DNA of 64,000 nucleotides from Phaeobacter gallaeciensis DSM 26640 (GTDB taxonomy: Bacteria; Pseudomonadota; Alphaproteobacteria; Rhodobacterales; Rhodobacteraceae). The notes below the pieces were generated by a model. The model was not told the origin of the DNA and did not search any database. It worked only from the letters and a program-made list of their open reading frames with translations. The DNA lies in contig NC_023137.1 in NCBI RefSeq assembly GCF_000511385.1, forward strand, positions 2,735,001 through 2,799,000. Direction: 5' to 3'. This document shows, one piece after another, positions 25,720 through 34,737 of the stretch. Both the position numbers and the translations under genes were made by a program. How positions within the stretch are numbered: position 1 is the stretch's first letter; every line of letters begins with the position of its first letter.

Positions 25720-27564
25720 ATGATCAACGCTCCCTTCCTTGACCGCGACCTGATGCGAGACGTCAATGCCAATGCCGCAGGTGGGGCTGGGCCGGACGGG
25801 TTGGGCAATCTGCCCGAATGGGACCTCAGCGATCTCTACACCTCTGAGGATGCGTCTGAGCTGGACCGGGACCTGGCCTGGCTGGAAGAGGAATGCGCAA
25901 GCTTCGCGGCTGATTACGAGGGCAAGCTGGCTGATCTGGATGCTGATGGCCTGCTCAATTGTGTCCTGCGCAATGAAAAGATCAACGCGATTGCTGGCCG
26001 GATCATGTCCTTTGCCGGATTGCGCTATTATCAGCTGACCACCGATGCAGGTCGGGCGAAGTTCATGTCCGACATGCAGGAGAAGATCACCATCTTCACC
26101 ACACCGCTGGTTTTCTTCACATTGGAGATCAACCGGCTTGAGGACGCCGTGCTAGACGGCCACTTCGCCGCCAATAGTGATCTCGCCCGCTACAAACCGA
26201 TCTTTGACCGAATCCGCGCGATGAAGCCTTATCAGCTGTCGGATGAGCTGGAGAAATTCCTGCATGACCTGGGCGTTGTGGGCGATGCCTGGGAGCGGCT
26301 GTTTGACGAGACGATTGCCGGTCTGACCTTCACCGTGAACGGCGAAGAGCTGAATATCGAAGGCACGCTTAATCTCCTGACCGAACAAGACCGCAGCAAG
26401 CGCGAGGCCGCAGCGCGGGAGTTAGCGCGTGTCTTCGCAGAGAACATCAAAATCTTCGCCCGCGTCCACAACACCCAAGCCAAGGAAAAGGAAATCCTTG
26501 ATCGCTGGCGCGGCATGCCGTCGCCGCAGATGGGGCGCCACCTGTCCAACCATGTCGAGCCGGAAGTTGTCGAGGCCCTGCGCGAAGCCGTTGTGGCCGC
26601 CTACCCCAAGCTGTCGCACCGCTATTATGAACTGAAGCGCAAATGGCTCGGCCTGGACCGGATGCAGGTCTGGGACCGCAACGCGCCCTTGCCGATGGAA
26701 ACCTCGCGCACCGTGAACTGGGGCGAAGCCCGCAAGATGGTGATGGACGCCTATAGCGCCTTTGACCCGCGGATGGGCGATCTGGCCGAGCCGTTTTTTG
26801 ACAGAGGCTGGATTGATGCAGCTGTGAAACCGGGCAAGGCGCCCGGCGCATTTGCCCACCCGACCGTGACCGACGTGCACCCCTATGTGATGCTGAACTA
26901 CCTCGGCAAACCGCGCGACGTGATGACCCTCGCGCATGAGTTGGGCCACGGTGTGCATCAGGTGCTGGCGGCGGATCAGGGCGAGATGCTGTCATCGACA
27001 CCGCTGACACTGGCCGAGACCGCCTCGGTCTTCGGCGAGATGTTGACCTTCCGCAAGATGCTGGAAAACGCCAAGGATAAAACCGAGCGTAAGATCCTGC
27101 TGGCAGGCAAGGTCGAGGATATGATCAACACGGTCGTGCGCCAGATCGCGTTCTACGATTTCGAGTGCAAACTGCACGCCGCCCGCGCCGAGGGGGAGCT
27201 GACACCAGACGATATCAACGCGCTGTGGATGTCAGTGCAGGCCGAAAGCCTTGGCGAGGCTTTTGACTTCATGGAAGGTTACGAAACCTTCTGGACCTAT
27301 GTGCCGCATTTCGTCCATTCCCCGTTCTACGTCTATGCCTATGCCTTTGGCGACGGGTTGGTGAACGCGCTTTACTCGGTCTATGCCGAGGGGGCTGAAG
27401 GGTTTGAAGACAAGTATTTCGAGATGCTGAAAGCCGGTGGATCCAAACACCACAAGGAACTGCTGGCGCCCTTTGGCCTTGATGCGTCTGATCCCACGTT
27501 CTGGGACAAGGGGTTGAGCATGATCTCCGATATGATCGACGAGCTGGAGGCGATGGAGGACTGA
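25720..27564 (+). CDS. pepF: M3-family oligoendopeptidase F
   Basis: A 614-residue zinc metallopeptidase. The HELGH zinc motif is at 406-410 (LAHELGHGVHQV), and the third ligand Glu lies in the following TPLTLAETASVFGEM. Members cut short peptides of about 7-17 residues in the cytosol. There is no signal peptide. It stands alone between pldB and a convergent zinc-finger gene. Confidence 0.94.
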   Translation: MINAPFLDRDLMRDVNANAAGGAGPDGLGNLPEWDLSDLYTSEDASELDRDLAWLEEECASFAADYEGKLADLDADGLLNCVLRNEKINAIAGRIMSFAGLRYYQLTTDAGRAKFMSDMQEKITIFTTPLVFFTLEINRLEDAVLDGHFAANSDLARYKPIFDRIRAMKPYQLSDELEKFLHDLGVVGDAWERLFDETIAGLTFTVNGEELNIEGTLNLLTEQDRSKREAAARELARVFAENIKIFARVHNTQAKEKEILDRWRGMPSPQMGRHLSNHVEPEVVEALREAVVAAYPKLSHRYYELKRKWLGLDRMQVWDRNAPLPMETSRTVNWGEARKMVMDAYSAFDPRMGDLAEPFFDRGWIDAAVKPGKAPGAFAHPTVTDVHPYVMLNYLGKPRDVMTLAHELGHGVHQVLAADQGEMLSSTPLTLAETASVFGEMLTFRKMLENAKDKTERKILLAGKVEDMINTVVRQIAFYDFECKLHAARAEGELTPDDINALWMSVQAESLGEAFDFMEGYETFWTYVPHFVHSPFYVYAYAFGDGLVNALYSVYAEGAEGFEDKYFEMLKAGGSKHHKELLAPFGLDASDPTFWDKGLSMISDMIDELEAMED

Positions 27565-27638
27565 TCCTCACGCATATCTCCGGACGAAGAAAGGAAGGGC
27601 GTGGTCAATCGGCTGCGCCCTTTACTCTTTGTCGGCGG

Positions 27639-27908
27639 TTATTTGAGCTGACTGTCCTTGCTGCCACGCCGGTTGGTACCACCCCGCGCGCTGTAGGCAC
27701 TGTCGCGATCCTGCTGGCACTCGATACAGAGCTTCACTCCCGGAATGGCCTTGCGGCGCGGCTCCGGGATCGGTTCCTCGCAATCGGCACAATGGGTGAG
27801 GCTTTCGCCCACTGGCGCAGGCCGAGACTTAAGACGCGCTAGCTCGTCACTGATCGACGCCTCGATCTGTTCGCTCACCGCGCCGTCGCGCGCCCATCCT
27901 CCGGCCAT
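27639..27908 (-). CDS. DksA/TraR-type zinc finger protein
   Basis: An 89-residue protein with the C4 zinc finger CADC-x17-CIEC (TraR/DksA signature ending LCIECQQDRD). The N-terminal coiled-coil of DksA is much shortened, as in phage-type TraR and the short YbiI-like proteins. Such proteins may act on the RNA polymerase secondary channel, but this short form has no known role. It is convergent with pepF. Confidence 0.88.
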   Translation of the reverse strand: MAGGWARDGAVSEQIEASISDELARLKSRPAPVGESLTHCADCEEPIPEPRRKAIPGVKLCIECQQDRDSAYSARGGTNRRGSKDSQLK

Positions 27909-27938
27909 GGTCCATCTCCTCTCATAGGGCTACATCCT

Positions 27939-27981
27939 ATCACATCCGGCAGGCATATGCTGCAATTGCCCCTGATGTGAT
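27939..27981. repeat. Two-part inverted repeat upstream of the zinc finger gene
   Basis: ATCACATC (27939-27946) pairs with GATGTGAT (27974-27981); inside it GGCA and TGCC can pair too. GATGTGATGTGAT also contains a direct repeat. It lies 31 bases upstream of the zinc-finger gene start and could be its operator or a leader hairpin. Confidence 0.45.
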
Positions 27982-28146
27982 GTGATCGCTGTGGGTGAAA
28001 CACCTGACTGGGCATGCTGGTTCCACTCTCCGATAACTCCGATGCGCCGCAGCGGCAGGCCCCAGGAACAAAATCGCGCCCCAAACCGTTGGACACACAA
28101 CGGCGGCGAAAAGGCCGCCCTTCCTTTTGCGACCGAGTTCTGGAGA

Positions 28147-28155
28147 CCCCCCCCC
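28147..28155 (+). repeat. Nine-C homopolymer upstream of the GST gene
   Basis: An uninterrupted run of nine C, 50 bases before the start of the GST gene and outside any recognised coding region. Long enough to slip in replication. Confidence 0.6.
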
Positions 28156-28205
28156 GCCTCCCACCCCAATCCGAAACCGACACCCTCTGCAAGGAGACGC
28201 CGCCC

Positions 28206-28820
28206 ATGCTGACGATACATTGCCTCGCCTATTCGCGCGCGATCCGCCTGATCTGGCTGATGGAAGACCTGGGGCAACCCTACACCGTTGTCACCTATGA
28301 CCGCACCGCCTCCTTCAGGGCGCCCGAAAGTCTGGCCAAGGTACATCCGCTGGGCAAATCCCCCGTGATCGAGGACAGGGACATAATGATCGCGGAATCC
28401 GCAACCTGCTTGCGCTACATTACCGACCGATACGGGGATACCCATCATCACCCCTCCCCCGGCAGCGCTGAGGCGGTGCATCACGAAGAACTGCTCGACT
28501 ATGTCGAAAGCTCCTTTGCAGAAGTCGCCATGGGCGTGCTACTGCCTGCCCTGAAGGGTGAAGAGGCCACTCAGGCGGCCAGCCGTGCCATGGCTCAACA
28601 CCTTGATTATCTTACCCAGAAGCTGCCCGAACAGGGGCTGCTGTTTGGCGACACCGCCACGCTGGCGGATATCCAGTTTTCCTACATCCTCGCCAATCTG
28701 GCAGCTATCAGCGCGTTAGAGAACGCGCCACGGGTTGCGCGCTATTGGACCGATCTGCAGCAACAGCCTGGCTATCAAGCCGCCGTGGCCAAGGTGGGTC
28801 CGATGGCTCCATCGTTCTGA
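28206..28820 (+). CDS. Glutathione S-transferase family protein
   Basis: A 204-residue cytosolic GST-type protein: thioredoxin-like N-terminal domain (LTIHCLAYSRAIRLIWLMED, HPLGKSPVIEDRD with the cis-Pro, IAESATCLRYI with the Glu-Ser glutathione contact) and an all-helical C-terminal domain with TLADIQFSYIL. The substrate is unknown. AAGGAGACG precedes the start at 28206; the frame is open upstream but without family likeness. The NmrA-like gene follows after 51 bases and may be co-transcribed. Confidence 0.9.
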   Translation: MLTIHCLAYSRAIRLIWLMEDLGQPYTVVTYDRTASFRAPESLAKVHPLGKSPVIEDRDIMIAESATCLRYITDRYGDTHHHPSPGSAEAVHHEELLDYVESSFAEVAMGVLLPALKGEEATQAASRAMAQHLDYLTQKLPEQGLLFGDTATLADIQFSYILANLAAISALENAPRVARYWTDLQQQPGYQAAVAKVGPMAPSF

Positions 28821-28871
28821 GCCGCCAGCTGTCGGCCACCAATATCATTCACAGGAAATAAGGAGATCACC

Positions 28872-29468
28872 ATGCAAGTTCTCGTAGTCGGCGCCACAGG
28901 CAATACCGGTCGCCGGGTCGTTGAAAAGCTCCTGCGTCTCGGCCACCACCCAATCGCCCTGATCCGCGAAGGGTCAGACACAAGCATTCTGCCGCGCGGC
29001 ACCGCCACCCGACACGGAGACCTCACGGATCTGCCAGCGGAGGCCTGCGCGGGATGCGATAGCGTCGTTTTTGCAGCGGGATCCGGCGGCGACACATCGG
29101 CGGAGATGACAGAGAAGGTGGACCGCGATGGCGCAAAAGCCCTGATTAATTCGGCCAAACGTGCGGGTGTTTCCAAGTTTGTCATGCTCAGCTCAATCGG
29201 CGCGGACGACCCTGCTCCGGACAGCGACCTCGCCCATTACCTACAGGCCAAACATGACGCCGACGAACACTTGATACAGTCGGGACTAGACTACGCAATC
29301 CTGCGTCCGGTTCGCCTGACTGATGGCGATGGCAACGGTGACATGCTTTTCGGTGAGGAGGTCGATCCCGACGGGGTCGCTGCGCGTGGTGATGTCGCCA
29401 CTGCCCTCGTAGATGCTGTCACAAATCCGGCATGGACGTGTAGGACAGCACTGATGCAGTCACTGTAA
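28872..29468 (+). CDS. NmrA/SDR-like NAD(P)-binding protein
   Basis: A 198-residue atypical short-chain dehydrogenase-type protein. The Rossmann motif GATGNTGRRV (residues ~8-17) is clear, DSVVFAAGSGGD and FVMLSSIGADDP are the family's second and third strands, and LDYAILRPVRLTDG is typical of NAD(P)H-binding NmrA-like proteins. The canonical YxxxK pair is missing, so it may be a redox sensor or a reductase using another mechanism. Confidence 0.85.
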   Translation: MQVLVVGATGNTGRRVVEKLLRLGHHPIALIREGSDTSILPRGTATRHGDLTDLPAEACAGCDSVVFAAGSGGDTSAEMTEKVDRDGAKALINSAKRAGVSKFVMLSSIGADDPAPDSDLAHYLQAKHDADEHLIQSGLDYAILRPVRLTDGDGNGDMLFGEEVDPDGVAARGDVATALVDAVTNPAWTCRTALMQSL

Positions 29469-29496
29469 TCAACTTGGATCGGCCGCGAACCACAAA

Positions 29497-29525
29497 AGGC
29501 CCCGGTGCATAGCAGCCCGGGGCCT
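29497..29525. terminator. Bidirectional terminator hairpin
   Basis: AGGCCCCGG and CCGGGGCCT form a perfect 9-bp stem with an 11-base loop between the convergent NmrA-like gene and the ABC ATPase gene. AAA precedes it and ACTATTTG follows. Confidence 0.8.
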
Positions 29526-29533
29526 ACTATTTG

Positions 29534-30595
29534 CTAACGCAGGCGCTGCTCGGTCTCCCCGTCGAAGACATATGCATCCGCATCATCAAAGCCCAGGGCA
29601 ACGGCCGTCCCCTCAGGCAAGGCTTCGTCGCCGCGGGTCTCAACTATGAGCTTTTCACCGGTTGGCGTGCTGAGATAGTCGTAGGACACACCGCCAAGTC
29701 GCTCCCTGAGGTCCAGAACCAAGCTGCTGTCCGCCGCTGTCACGCTCAGATGCTGTGGGCGCAGACCCAACAGCACCTTGCTGCCGTCTGCTGGCAAGGC
29801 CACTGAAGTCGCAACTCGGCGATTCTCAAGCGCGGGCACAACGACACCGTCGCCCTGCACCGTACCTTGAAGGAAGTTCATGCTGGGTGAGCCGATGAAG
29901 CCCGCCACAAAGCGATTATCAGGATCTGCATAAAGCTCCATCGGGCTGCCGACCTGCTCCACACGTCCGGCGCGCAGCACCACGATCTTATCCGCCAGTG
30001 TCATCGCTTCGACCTGGTCATGGGTCACGTAGATCATCGTCGCGCCGATTTCCTTGTGCAGGCGCGCGATTTCGACACGCATGTCGACCCGCAGTTCGGC
30101 GTCAAGATTGGACAGCGGTTCGTCGAACAGAAACACCTCAGGCCCCCGCACAATCGCGCGGCCAATCGCAACCCGCTGACGCTGACCGCCTGACAGAGCC
30201 TTGGGCTTGCGTTTGAGATAGTCGTCCAGCTTCAGGATTCGGCTGGCTTCTGCCACTTTCTCACGGATCTTCTCCTTGGGGTGACCGTTCATCTTGAGGC
30301 CAAAGCCCATGTTGTCTTCCACCGTCATATGCGGGTAAAGCGCATAGGACTGGAAGACCATCGCAACGCCGCGATCTGCCGCGTCAAGGCGGGTCACTTC
30401 CCGATCGCCGATATGAATATTACCGCTGCTGGTTTCTTCCAGCCCGGCAATCATGCGCAGCAACGTTGACTTCCCGCACCCCGAAGGACCAACGAAGACA
30501 CAAAATTCGCCGTCGTCAATGCTCAGATCCACATCATGGATCACCTGCACATCTCCGTATTTCTTGACGGCCTTGGCCAAAGTGACCCCTGTCAT
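29534..30595 (-). CDS. Sugar ABC transporter ATPase (UgpC/MsmK type)
   Basis: A 353-residue ATP-binding subunit. Walker A GPSGCGKST, Q-loop FQSYALYP, signature LSGGQRQR, Walker B VFLFDEPLSNLD and the switch His in VTHDQ are all present. The last ~110 residues form the MalK-type regulatory/TOBE domain. It is 18 bases behind the IclR gene and faces the galactoside operon, which has a binding protein and two permeases but no ATPase, so it should power that importer. GGGGAGAAG precedes the start. Confidence 0.95.
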   Translation of the reverse strand: MTGVTLAKAVKKYGDVQVIHDVDLSIDDGEFCVFVGPSGCGKSTLLRMIAGLEETSSGNIHIGDREVTRLDAADRGVAMVFQSYALYPHMTVEDNMGFGLKMNGHPKEKIREKVAEASRILKLDDYLKRKPKALSGGQRQRVAIGRAIVRGPEVFLFDEPLSNLDAELRVDMRVEIARLHKEIGATMIYVTHDQVEAMTLADKIVVLRAGRVEQVGSPMELYADPDNRFVAGFIGSPSMNFLQGTVQGDGVVVPALENRRVATSVALPADGSKVLLGLRPQHLSVTAADSSLVLDLRERLGGVSYDYLSTPTGEKLIVETRGDEALPEGTAVALGFDDADAYVFDGETEQRLR

Positions 30596-30613
30596 ACGTC
30601 TTCTCCCCTTCGG

Positions 30614-31405
30614 TTAACTTGGAAATTGCCAGGTCTCGGCAGCGGTTGCGATATCCTTGGCCGTTTGAAGCAATGCCGGGCGCAGGGCCGTCAGCCCCTC
30701 CAACGATTGGCGTTGCAGCGATGATGTGATCGACAGCCCGCCCATAACCTTGCCCGCCTCCGACAGGATCGGGGCGGCGATGCAGATAATACCCGGTTCA
30801 TGCTCTTCCCGATCAAAGGCCACGCCATCACGGCGGATCTCGGCAAGCTCGGCCAGCAGCGCCTCAGATGTTGCAAGGGTGTGAGCGGTGTGGGCGAAAA
30901 ACGCCTGCCTGCGAATGGCATCGGCCTGTGCCTCGGCTGACAGATGGGCAATCATGGCCTTACCAACGCCGGTGCAATAGCCCGGCCCGATCTTTCCAGC
31001 CTGACTGAACATTTCAATCGGCGTTTCGGCATTGCGCTTGTCGACATAGAGCACCTGCCCATGGTCAAGCTGCGCCAGGTGGATGGTTTCCCCAACATCT
31101 GCTGACAGTTGGTCCAGATAGGGACGTGCCACGGGTGCCAATGCGCTTTGCCGCCACGCAGCATGGGCCAGCCGCACCAACCGCAGGCCCGGCGCATAGG
31201 TCTGATTGGTTTCGTCGTAGGCCAACATCCCCTGATTGGTCAGGGTCTGGACCAGCCGATAAAGCGTTGCTTTGGGATGATCGGATGCGGCCAGCACCTC
31301 GCCAAACCGCATCGGGCGACCAGCCTCGGCAATCTGATCCAGCACCGCCAGCGCCTTGCCGACGGTACCATCCGACTCTCGTGATTGGGGCGCAGCTTTC
31401 GCCAT
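30614..31405 (-). CDS. IclR-family regulator of the galactoside operon
   Basis: A 263-residue regulator. An N-terminal winged helix-turn-helix (LAVLDQIAEAGRPMRFGEVL, HPKATLYRLVQTLTNQG) is followed by the IclR effector domain with PGYCTGVGKAMIAHL and REEHEPGIICIAAPIL. It is divergent from the galactoside operon and co-directional with its ATPase gene. A palindrome typical of IclR operators overlies the operon promoter, so it is probably a repressor relieved by galactose, galactonate or a pathway intermediate; the ligand is inference. The start at 31405 (ATG) is chosen by AAAGGA spacing; a GTG one codon earlier is possible. Confidence 0.9.
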   Translation of the reverse strand: MAKAAPQSRESDGTVGKALAVLDQIAEAGRPMRFGEVLAASDHPKATLYRLVQTLTNQGMLAYDETNQTYAPGLRLVRLAHAAWRQSALAPVARPYLDQLSADVGETIHLAQLDHGQVLYVDKRNAETPIEMFSQAGKIGPGYCTGVGKAMIAHLSAEAQADAIRRQAFFAHTAHTLATSEALLAELAEIRRDGVAFDREEHEPGIICIAAPILSEAGKVMGGLSITSSLQRQSLEGLTALRPALLQTAKDIATAAETWQFPS

Positions 31406-31444
31406 CACAGTCCTTTCCCTGACCGAACCCAGCCGATGTAACTG

Positions 31445-31473
31445 TTGACATCCTTAGCTCGACCCGTTCATAG
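31445..31473 (+). promoter_or_regulatory. Candidate promoter of the galactoside operon
   Basis: A perfect -35 TTGACA (31445-31450) and a weaker -10 TCATAG (31468-31473) are 17 bases apart. The operator palindrome starts at the end of the -10, so a bound repressor would block transcription start. Confidence 0.6.
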
Positions 31474-31509
31474 TTTCAATAGTTGGAATTTGGTTCCACT
31501 ATATGAAAC
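31473..31509. promoter_or_regulatory. Nested palindromic operator for the IclR regulator
   Basis: The outer arms GTTTCAATAGT and ACTATATGAAAC are inverted with a one-base offset. The inner 15-bp palindrome TGGAATTTGGTTCCA (31484-31498) matches the TGGAA-n5-TTCCA shape of many IclR operators. It overlaps the expected +1 region of the operon and lies 68 bases upstream of iclR itself, so it may serve both. Confidence 0.6.
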
Positions 31510-31539
31510 CAAAAGCCCCACGTCAATAGGGAGGACGTC

Positions 31540-32790
31540 ATGAAGACTTTGAAAGGTACGGTTGCGGGTCTCGCTCTCAGCCTTGGCCTGGCCACTGCGG
31601 CACAGGCTGAATTGAGTGGCACGCTCAAGATTTTTTCGGACATGTCCAATCCTGCGCCCCGCGCAGTGATGGAGCAGATGGCGGAGGAATTCGACGCCAT
31701 GCATCCCGATCTGTCAGTCGAACTGACCGTGATCGACCGCGAAGCCTATAAGACACAAATCCGCAACTTCCTGTCGGCGAACCCGCCGGATGTGGCCAAC
31801 TGGTATGCCGCGAACCGTATGCGGCCCTACGTCTCTGCAGGTCTGTTCGAAGATATCAGCGACCTATGGGCGGAACCTGAAATCGCCGATGCGTTGGCCT
31901 CCACCAAGGGCGCGATGACGCTGAATGGTAAGCAATGGGGCGTGCCCTATACCTACTATCAGTGGGGCGTTTACTACCGCGAAGACATCTACAATGAGCT
32001 CGGTCTCGAAGAGCCCAAGGACTGGGCGACCTTCAAATCCAATTGTCAGAAGATCCTCGATTCCGGGCGCAAGTGCTTCACCATCGGCACCAAGTTCCTG
32101 TGGACCGCAGGCGGCTGGTTTGACTACCTGAACATGCGCACGAATGGGTATGACTTCCACATGGCGCTGACCAATGGCGAAGTCGCCTGGACCGATGACC
32201 GCGTGAAGCAGACCTTCGCCAACTGGCGCGAGCTGATCGACATGGGCGCCTTCATCGACAACCACCAGTCCTACAGCTGGCAGGAAGCCCTGCCGTTCAT
32301 GGTCAAGGGGGAGGCAGCGGCCTATCTGATGGGTAACTTTGCAGTAGCGCCACTGCGCGAAGCGGGCCTTGGCACGGATCAGCTGGACTTCTACCAGTTC
32401 CCCAGCATCAACCCTGATGTTCAACTGGCGGAAGATGCGCCAACCGATACCTTCCACATCCCGTCCGGTGCACAGAACAAGGAAGCCGCGCGCGCCTTCC
32501 TGCGCTTTGTTGTCTCCGCAGACAACCAGACCAAGATCAACGGCGGCAGCGCCCTCGGTCAGCTGCCCGTCAATTCCGGCTCTTCGGTCGATGATGACGA
32601 AATGCTCAATCAGGGGTTCGAGATGCTGTCGTCCAACGCCCCGGGTGGTATTGCACAGTTCTTTGATCGCGATGCGCCTGCCGAAATGGCCTCGGTCGCG
32701 ATGGAAGGCTTCCAGGAGTTCATGGTGTTCCCGGACAATCTGGATGACATTCTGAACCGCCTGGAGAAAGCCCGCGAGCGGGTCTACTGA
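31540..32790 (+). CDS. Sugar ABC transporter substrate-binding protein (galactoside)
   Basis: A 416-residue family-1 solute-binding protein with a clean Sec signal (MKTLKGTVAGLALSLGLATA, cleavage after QA near residue 23). The mature start ELSGTLKIFSDM and TKFLWTAGGWFDYLNM are typical of binding proteins for oligosaccharides. GGGAGGACGTC precedes the start. It is the first gene of the operon and is followed by a hairpin. Substrate inferred from the downstream alpha- and beta-galactosidase genes: galactosides such as melibiose, raffinose or galactosyl-glycerols. Confidence 0.92.
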   Translation: MKTLKGTVAGLALSLGLATAAQAELSGTLKIFSDMSNPAPRAVMEQMAEEFDAMHPDLSVELTVIDREAYKTQIRNFLSANPPDVANWYAANRMRPYVSAGLFEDISDLWAEPEIADALASTKGAMTLNGKQWGVPYTYYQWGVYYREDIYNELGLEEPKDWATFKSNCQKILDSGRKCFTIGTKFLWTAGGWFDYLNMRTNGYDFHMALTNGEVAWTDDRVKQTFANWRELIDMGAFIDNHQSYSWQEALPFMVKGEAAAYLMGNFAVAPLREAGLGTDQLDFYQFPSINPDVQLAEDAPTDTFHIPSGAQNKEAARAFLRFVVSADNQTKINGGSALGQLPVNSGSSVDDDEMLNQGFEMLSSNAPGGIAQFFDRDAPAEMASVAMEGFQEFMVFPDNLDDILNRLEKARERVY

Positions 32791-32815
32791 TCGCCATCAA
32801 GGTTCTAAAAATCGC

Positions 32816-32845
32816 GCAAGGCTGACTCACCATGGTCGGCCTTGC
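32816..32845 (+). repeat. Intercistronic hairpin after the binding-protein gene
   Basis: GCAAGGCTGAC and GTCGGCCTTGC form an 11-bp stem with one G-U pair and an 8-base loop. A stem here, without a T tract, is common behind binding-protein genes and would protect the upstream mRNA so that this protein is made in excess over the permeases. Confidence 0.6.
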
Positions 32846-32941
32846 CGCCCCTTCCCCAGACCCGACGGCGCGGTATGCTGACAGCATTGACCAAGCGCAT
32901 TGACGCAAGCCGTCATTGATACACAACAAGGGAGATCTCCC

Positions 32942-33889
32942 GTGGCTGAGATGAACCTCGCTCCAGAAACCGGATCGTCTGCCACCTCACCCGGTGTCAG
33001 TGACAGCTGGCTTAGGCGCAACCGGCAAGCCCTTGCGCCTTGGCTGTTTCTCGCACCCGGTGTGATTTTCTTTCTATTCTATGTAATTTTCCCAATTCTG
33101 CAGAGCTTCAACCTATCGTTTTATCGCTGGGACGGTCTGGGCGACCCGCAGTTCATCGGAATGGAGAACTATCGCGAGCTGATGGATGACCGCGCATTCG
33201 AGGTCTCTCTGTGGAACAATCTCAAATGGCTGCTGCTTTACCTCCTTGCGATCCCGGCAGGCCTGTTCATCGCCTTGTTCCTCAATCAGACCGTGACAGG
33301 TATCCGCCTCTACAAATCATTGTTCTTCTTTCCGTTTGTGATCAGCCAAGTGGTTGTCGGGTTGGTGTTCAGTTGGTTCTATGACCCCACATTCGGCCTG
33401 CTCAATCAGGTGTTGGGCTGGGTCGGCCTCGGCCCGATCAATGTGCTGGGCGATCCGACACTGGTGACCTATGGCATCATCATTGCCGGCCTGTGGCCCC
33501 AGACAGCCTATTGTATGATCCTCTATCTCACCGGCCTCAACGCGGTTGACCCCGAACAGGTCGAGGCGGCGCGCCTGGATGGCGCGAAAGGTGCCAAGAT
33601 GCTGTGGTATGTGATCATCCCACAATTGCGGCCTGCGACCTTTGTGGCCTTTGTCGTGACGATCATCGGCGCTCTACGCAGCTTTGATCTGATTTCCATC
33701 ATGACCAACGGTGGTCCGTTTGGATCAAGCCGGGTGCTGTCGTTCTATATGTTTGAGAAAGCGCTGTCCGAATATGGCTTCCGTATGGGCTATGGCGCGG
33801 CCATCGCGGTTGTGCTGTTCCTGATCATGCTGTGCTTCATCGCCTATTTCCTGTGGTCCATGTACCAAGACGACAAAGGGGGCCGCTGA
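32942..33889 (+). CDS. Sugar ABC transporter permease 1
   Basis: A 315-residue inner-membrane protein of the MalF/UgpA type with six membrane segments (first near residues 30-55). The EAA loop reads EAARLDGAKGAKMLWYVIIP. The GTG at 32942 follows AAGGGAGATCTCCC; the frame is open to a TTG at 32900 and has an ATG at 32951 as alternatives. The stop overlaps the next start by one base. Confidence 0.92.
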   Translation: MAEMNLAPETGSSATSPGVSDSWLRRNRQALAPWLFLAPGVIFFLFYVIFPILQSFNLSFYRWDGLGDPQFIGMENYRELMDDRAFEVSLWNNLKWLLLYLLAIPAGLFIALFLNQTVTGIRLYKSLFFFPFVISQVVVGLVFSWFYDPTFGLLNQVLGWVGLGPINVLGDPTLVTYGIIIAGLWPQTAYCMILYLTGLNAVDPEQVEAARLDGAKGAKMLWYVIIPQLRPATFVAFVVTIIGALRSFDLISIMTNGGPFGSSRVLSFYMFEKALSEYGFRMGYGAAIAVVLFLIMLCFIAYFLWSMYQDDKGGR

Positions 33890-34737
33890 TGTTTCCAAAA
33901 CCCATTCAGAACAGCTCGCGCGCGTGGCAGACAACCTATCAGGCGCTGGTCCCGGCGGCCCTTGTCATGTGGCTGCTGCCGCTGATTGCCGTGGCGATTT
34001 TCTCGATCAAGCCTGAGGCCGATTTCACCACCGGAAACTACTGGGGTGTGCCGTCATCCTTCGAAGGGGTCAGCAACTACGGACGGGTCTTCTTTGGTTC
34101 CGACATGCCGCGCTATCTGCTGAATTCTGTCCTCATTACAGTCCCCACTGTGATCGGTGCCGTCGCGCTCTCCTGCATGACCGGCTTTGCGCTTGGCGTG
34201 TATAAATTCCGCGGCAACCTGTTGCTGTTCTTCATGTTTGTGGCAGGCAACTTCGTCCCGTTTCAGATCCTTATGGTGCCGGTGCGCGATCTCACACTGG
34301 ACATGGGGCTTTATAATACCAAAACCGGTCTGGTGCTGTTTCACATTGCGTTCCAAACCGGGTTCTGCACGCTGTTCATGCGTAACTTCATCCGCGCCCT
34401 GCCATATGAGCTGATAGAGGCGGCCCGCGTCGAAGGTGTCGCAGAGTGGCGGATCTTCTGGTTCGTAGTTCTGCCGCTGATGAAACCTGCAATTGCCGCG
34501 CTCAGCGTCCTGATTTTCACCTTCATCTGGAACGACTACTTCTGGGCCGTTGTCCTGACGCAGGGCGCCGAGAGCCAGCCTGTCACAGCAGGTATCACAT
34601 CGTTCAACGCGCAATACCGCGCGGCTTACCATCTGATGAGTGCGGGCAGCATCGTCGCTGCCCTGCCGCCAGTTGCAATGTTCTTCCTGATGCAACGCCA
34701 CTTTATCGCCGGTCTGACTCTGGGGGCGGTGAAGTGA
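33889..34737 (+). CDS. Sugar ABC transporter permease 2
   Basis: A 282-residue MalG/UgpE-type permease with six membrane segments and the EAA loop EAARVEGVAEWRIFWFVVLP. Its start overlaps the previous stop (TGATG), and its own stop overlaps the GTG start of the alpha-galactosidase (GTGA), so all three are translationally coupled. Confidence 0.93.
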   Translation: MFPKPIQNSSRAWQTTYQALVPAALVMWLLPLIAVAIFSIKPEADFTTGNYWGVPSSFEGVSNYGRVFFGSDMPRYLLNSVLITVPTVIGAVALSCMTGFALGVYKFRGNLLLFFMFVAGNFVPFQILMVPVRDLTLDMGLYNTKTGLVLFHIAFQTGFCTLFMRNFIRALPYELIEAARVEGVAEWRIFWFVVLPLMKPAIAALSVLIFTFIWNDYFWAVVLTQGAESQPVTAGITSFNAQYRAAYHLMSAGSIVAALPPVAMFFLMQRHFIAGLTLGAVK

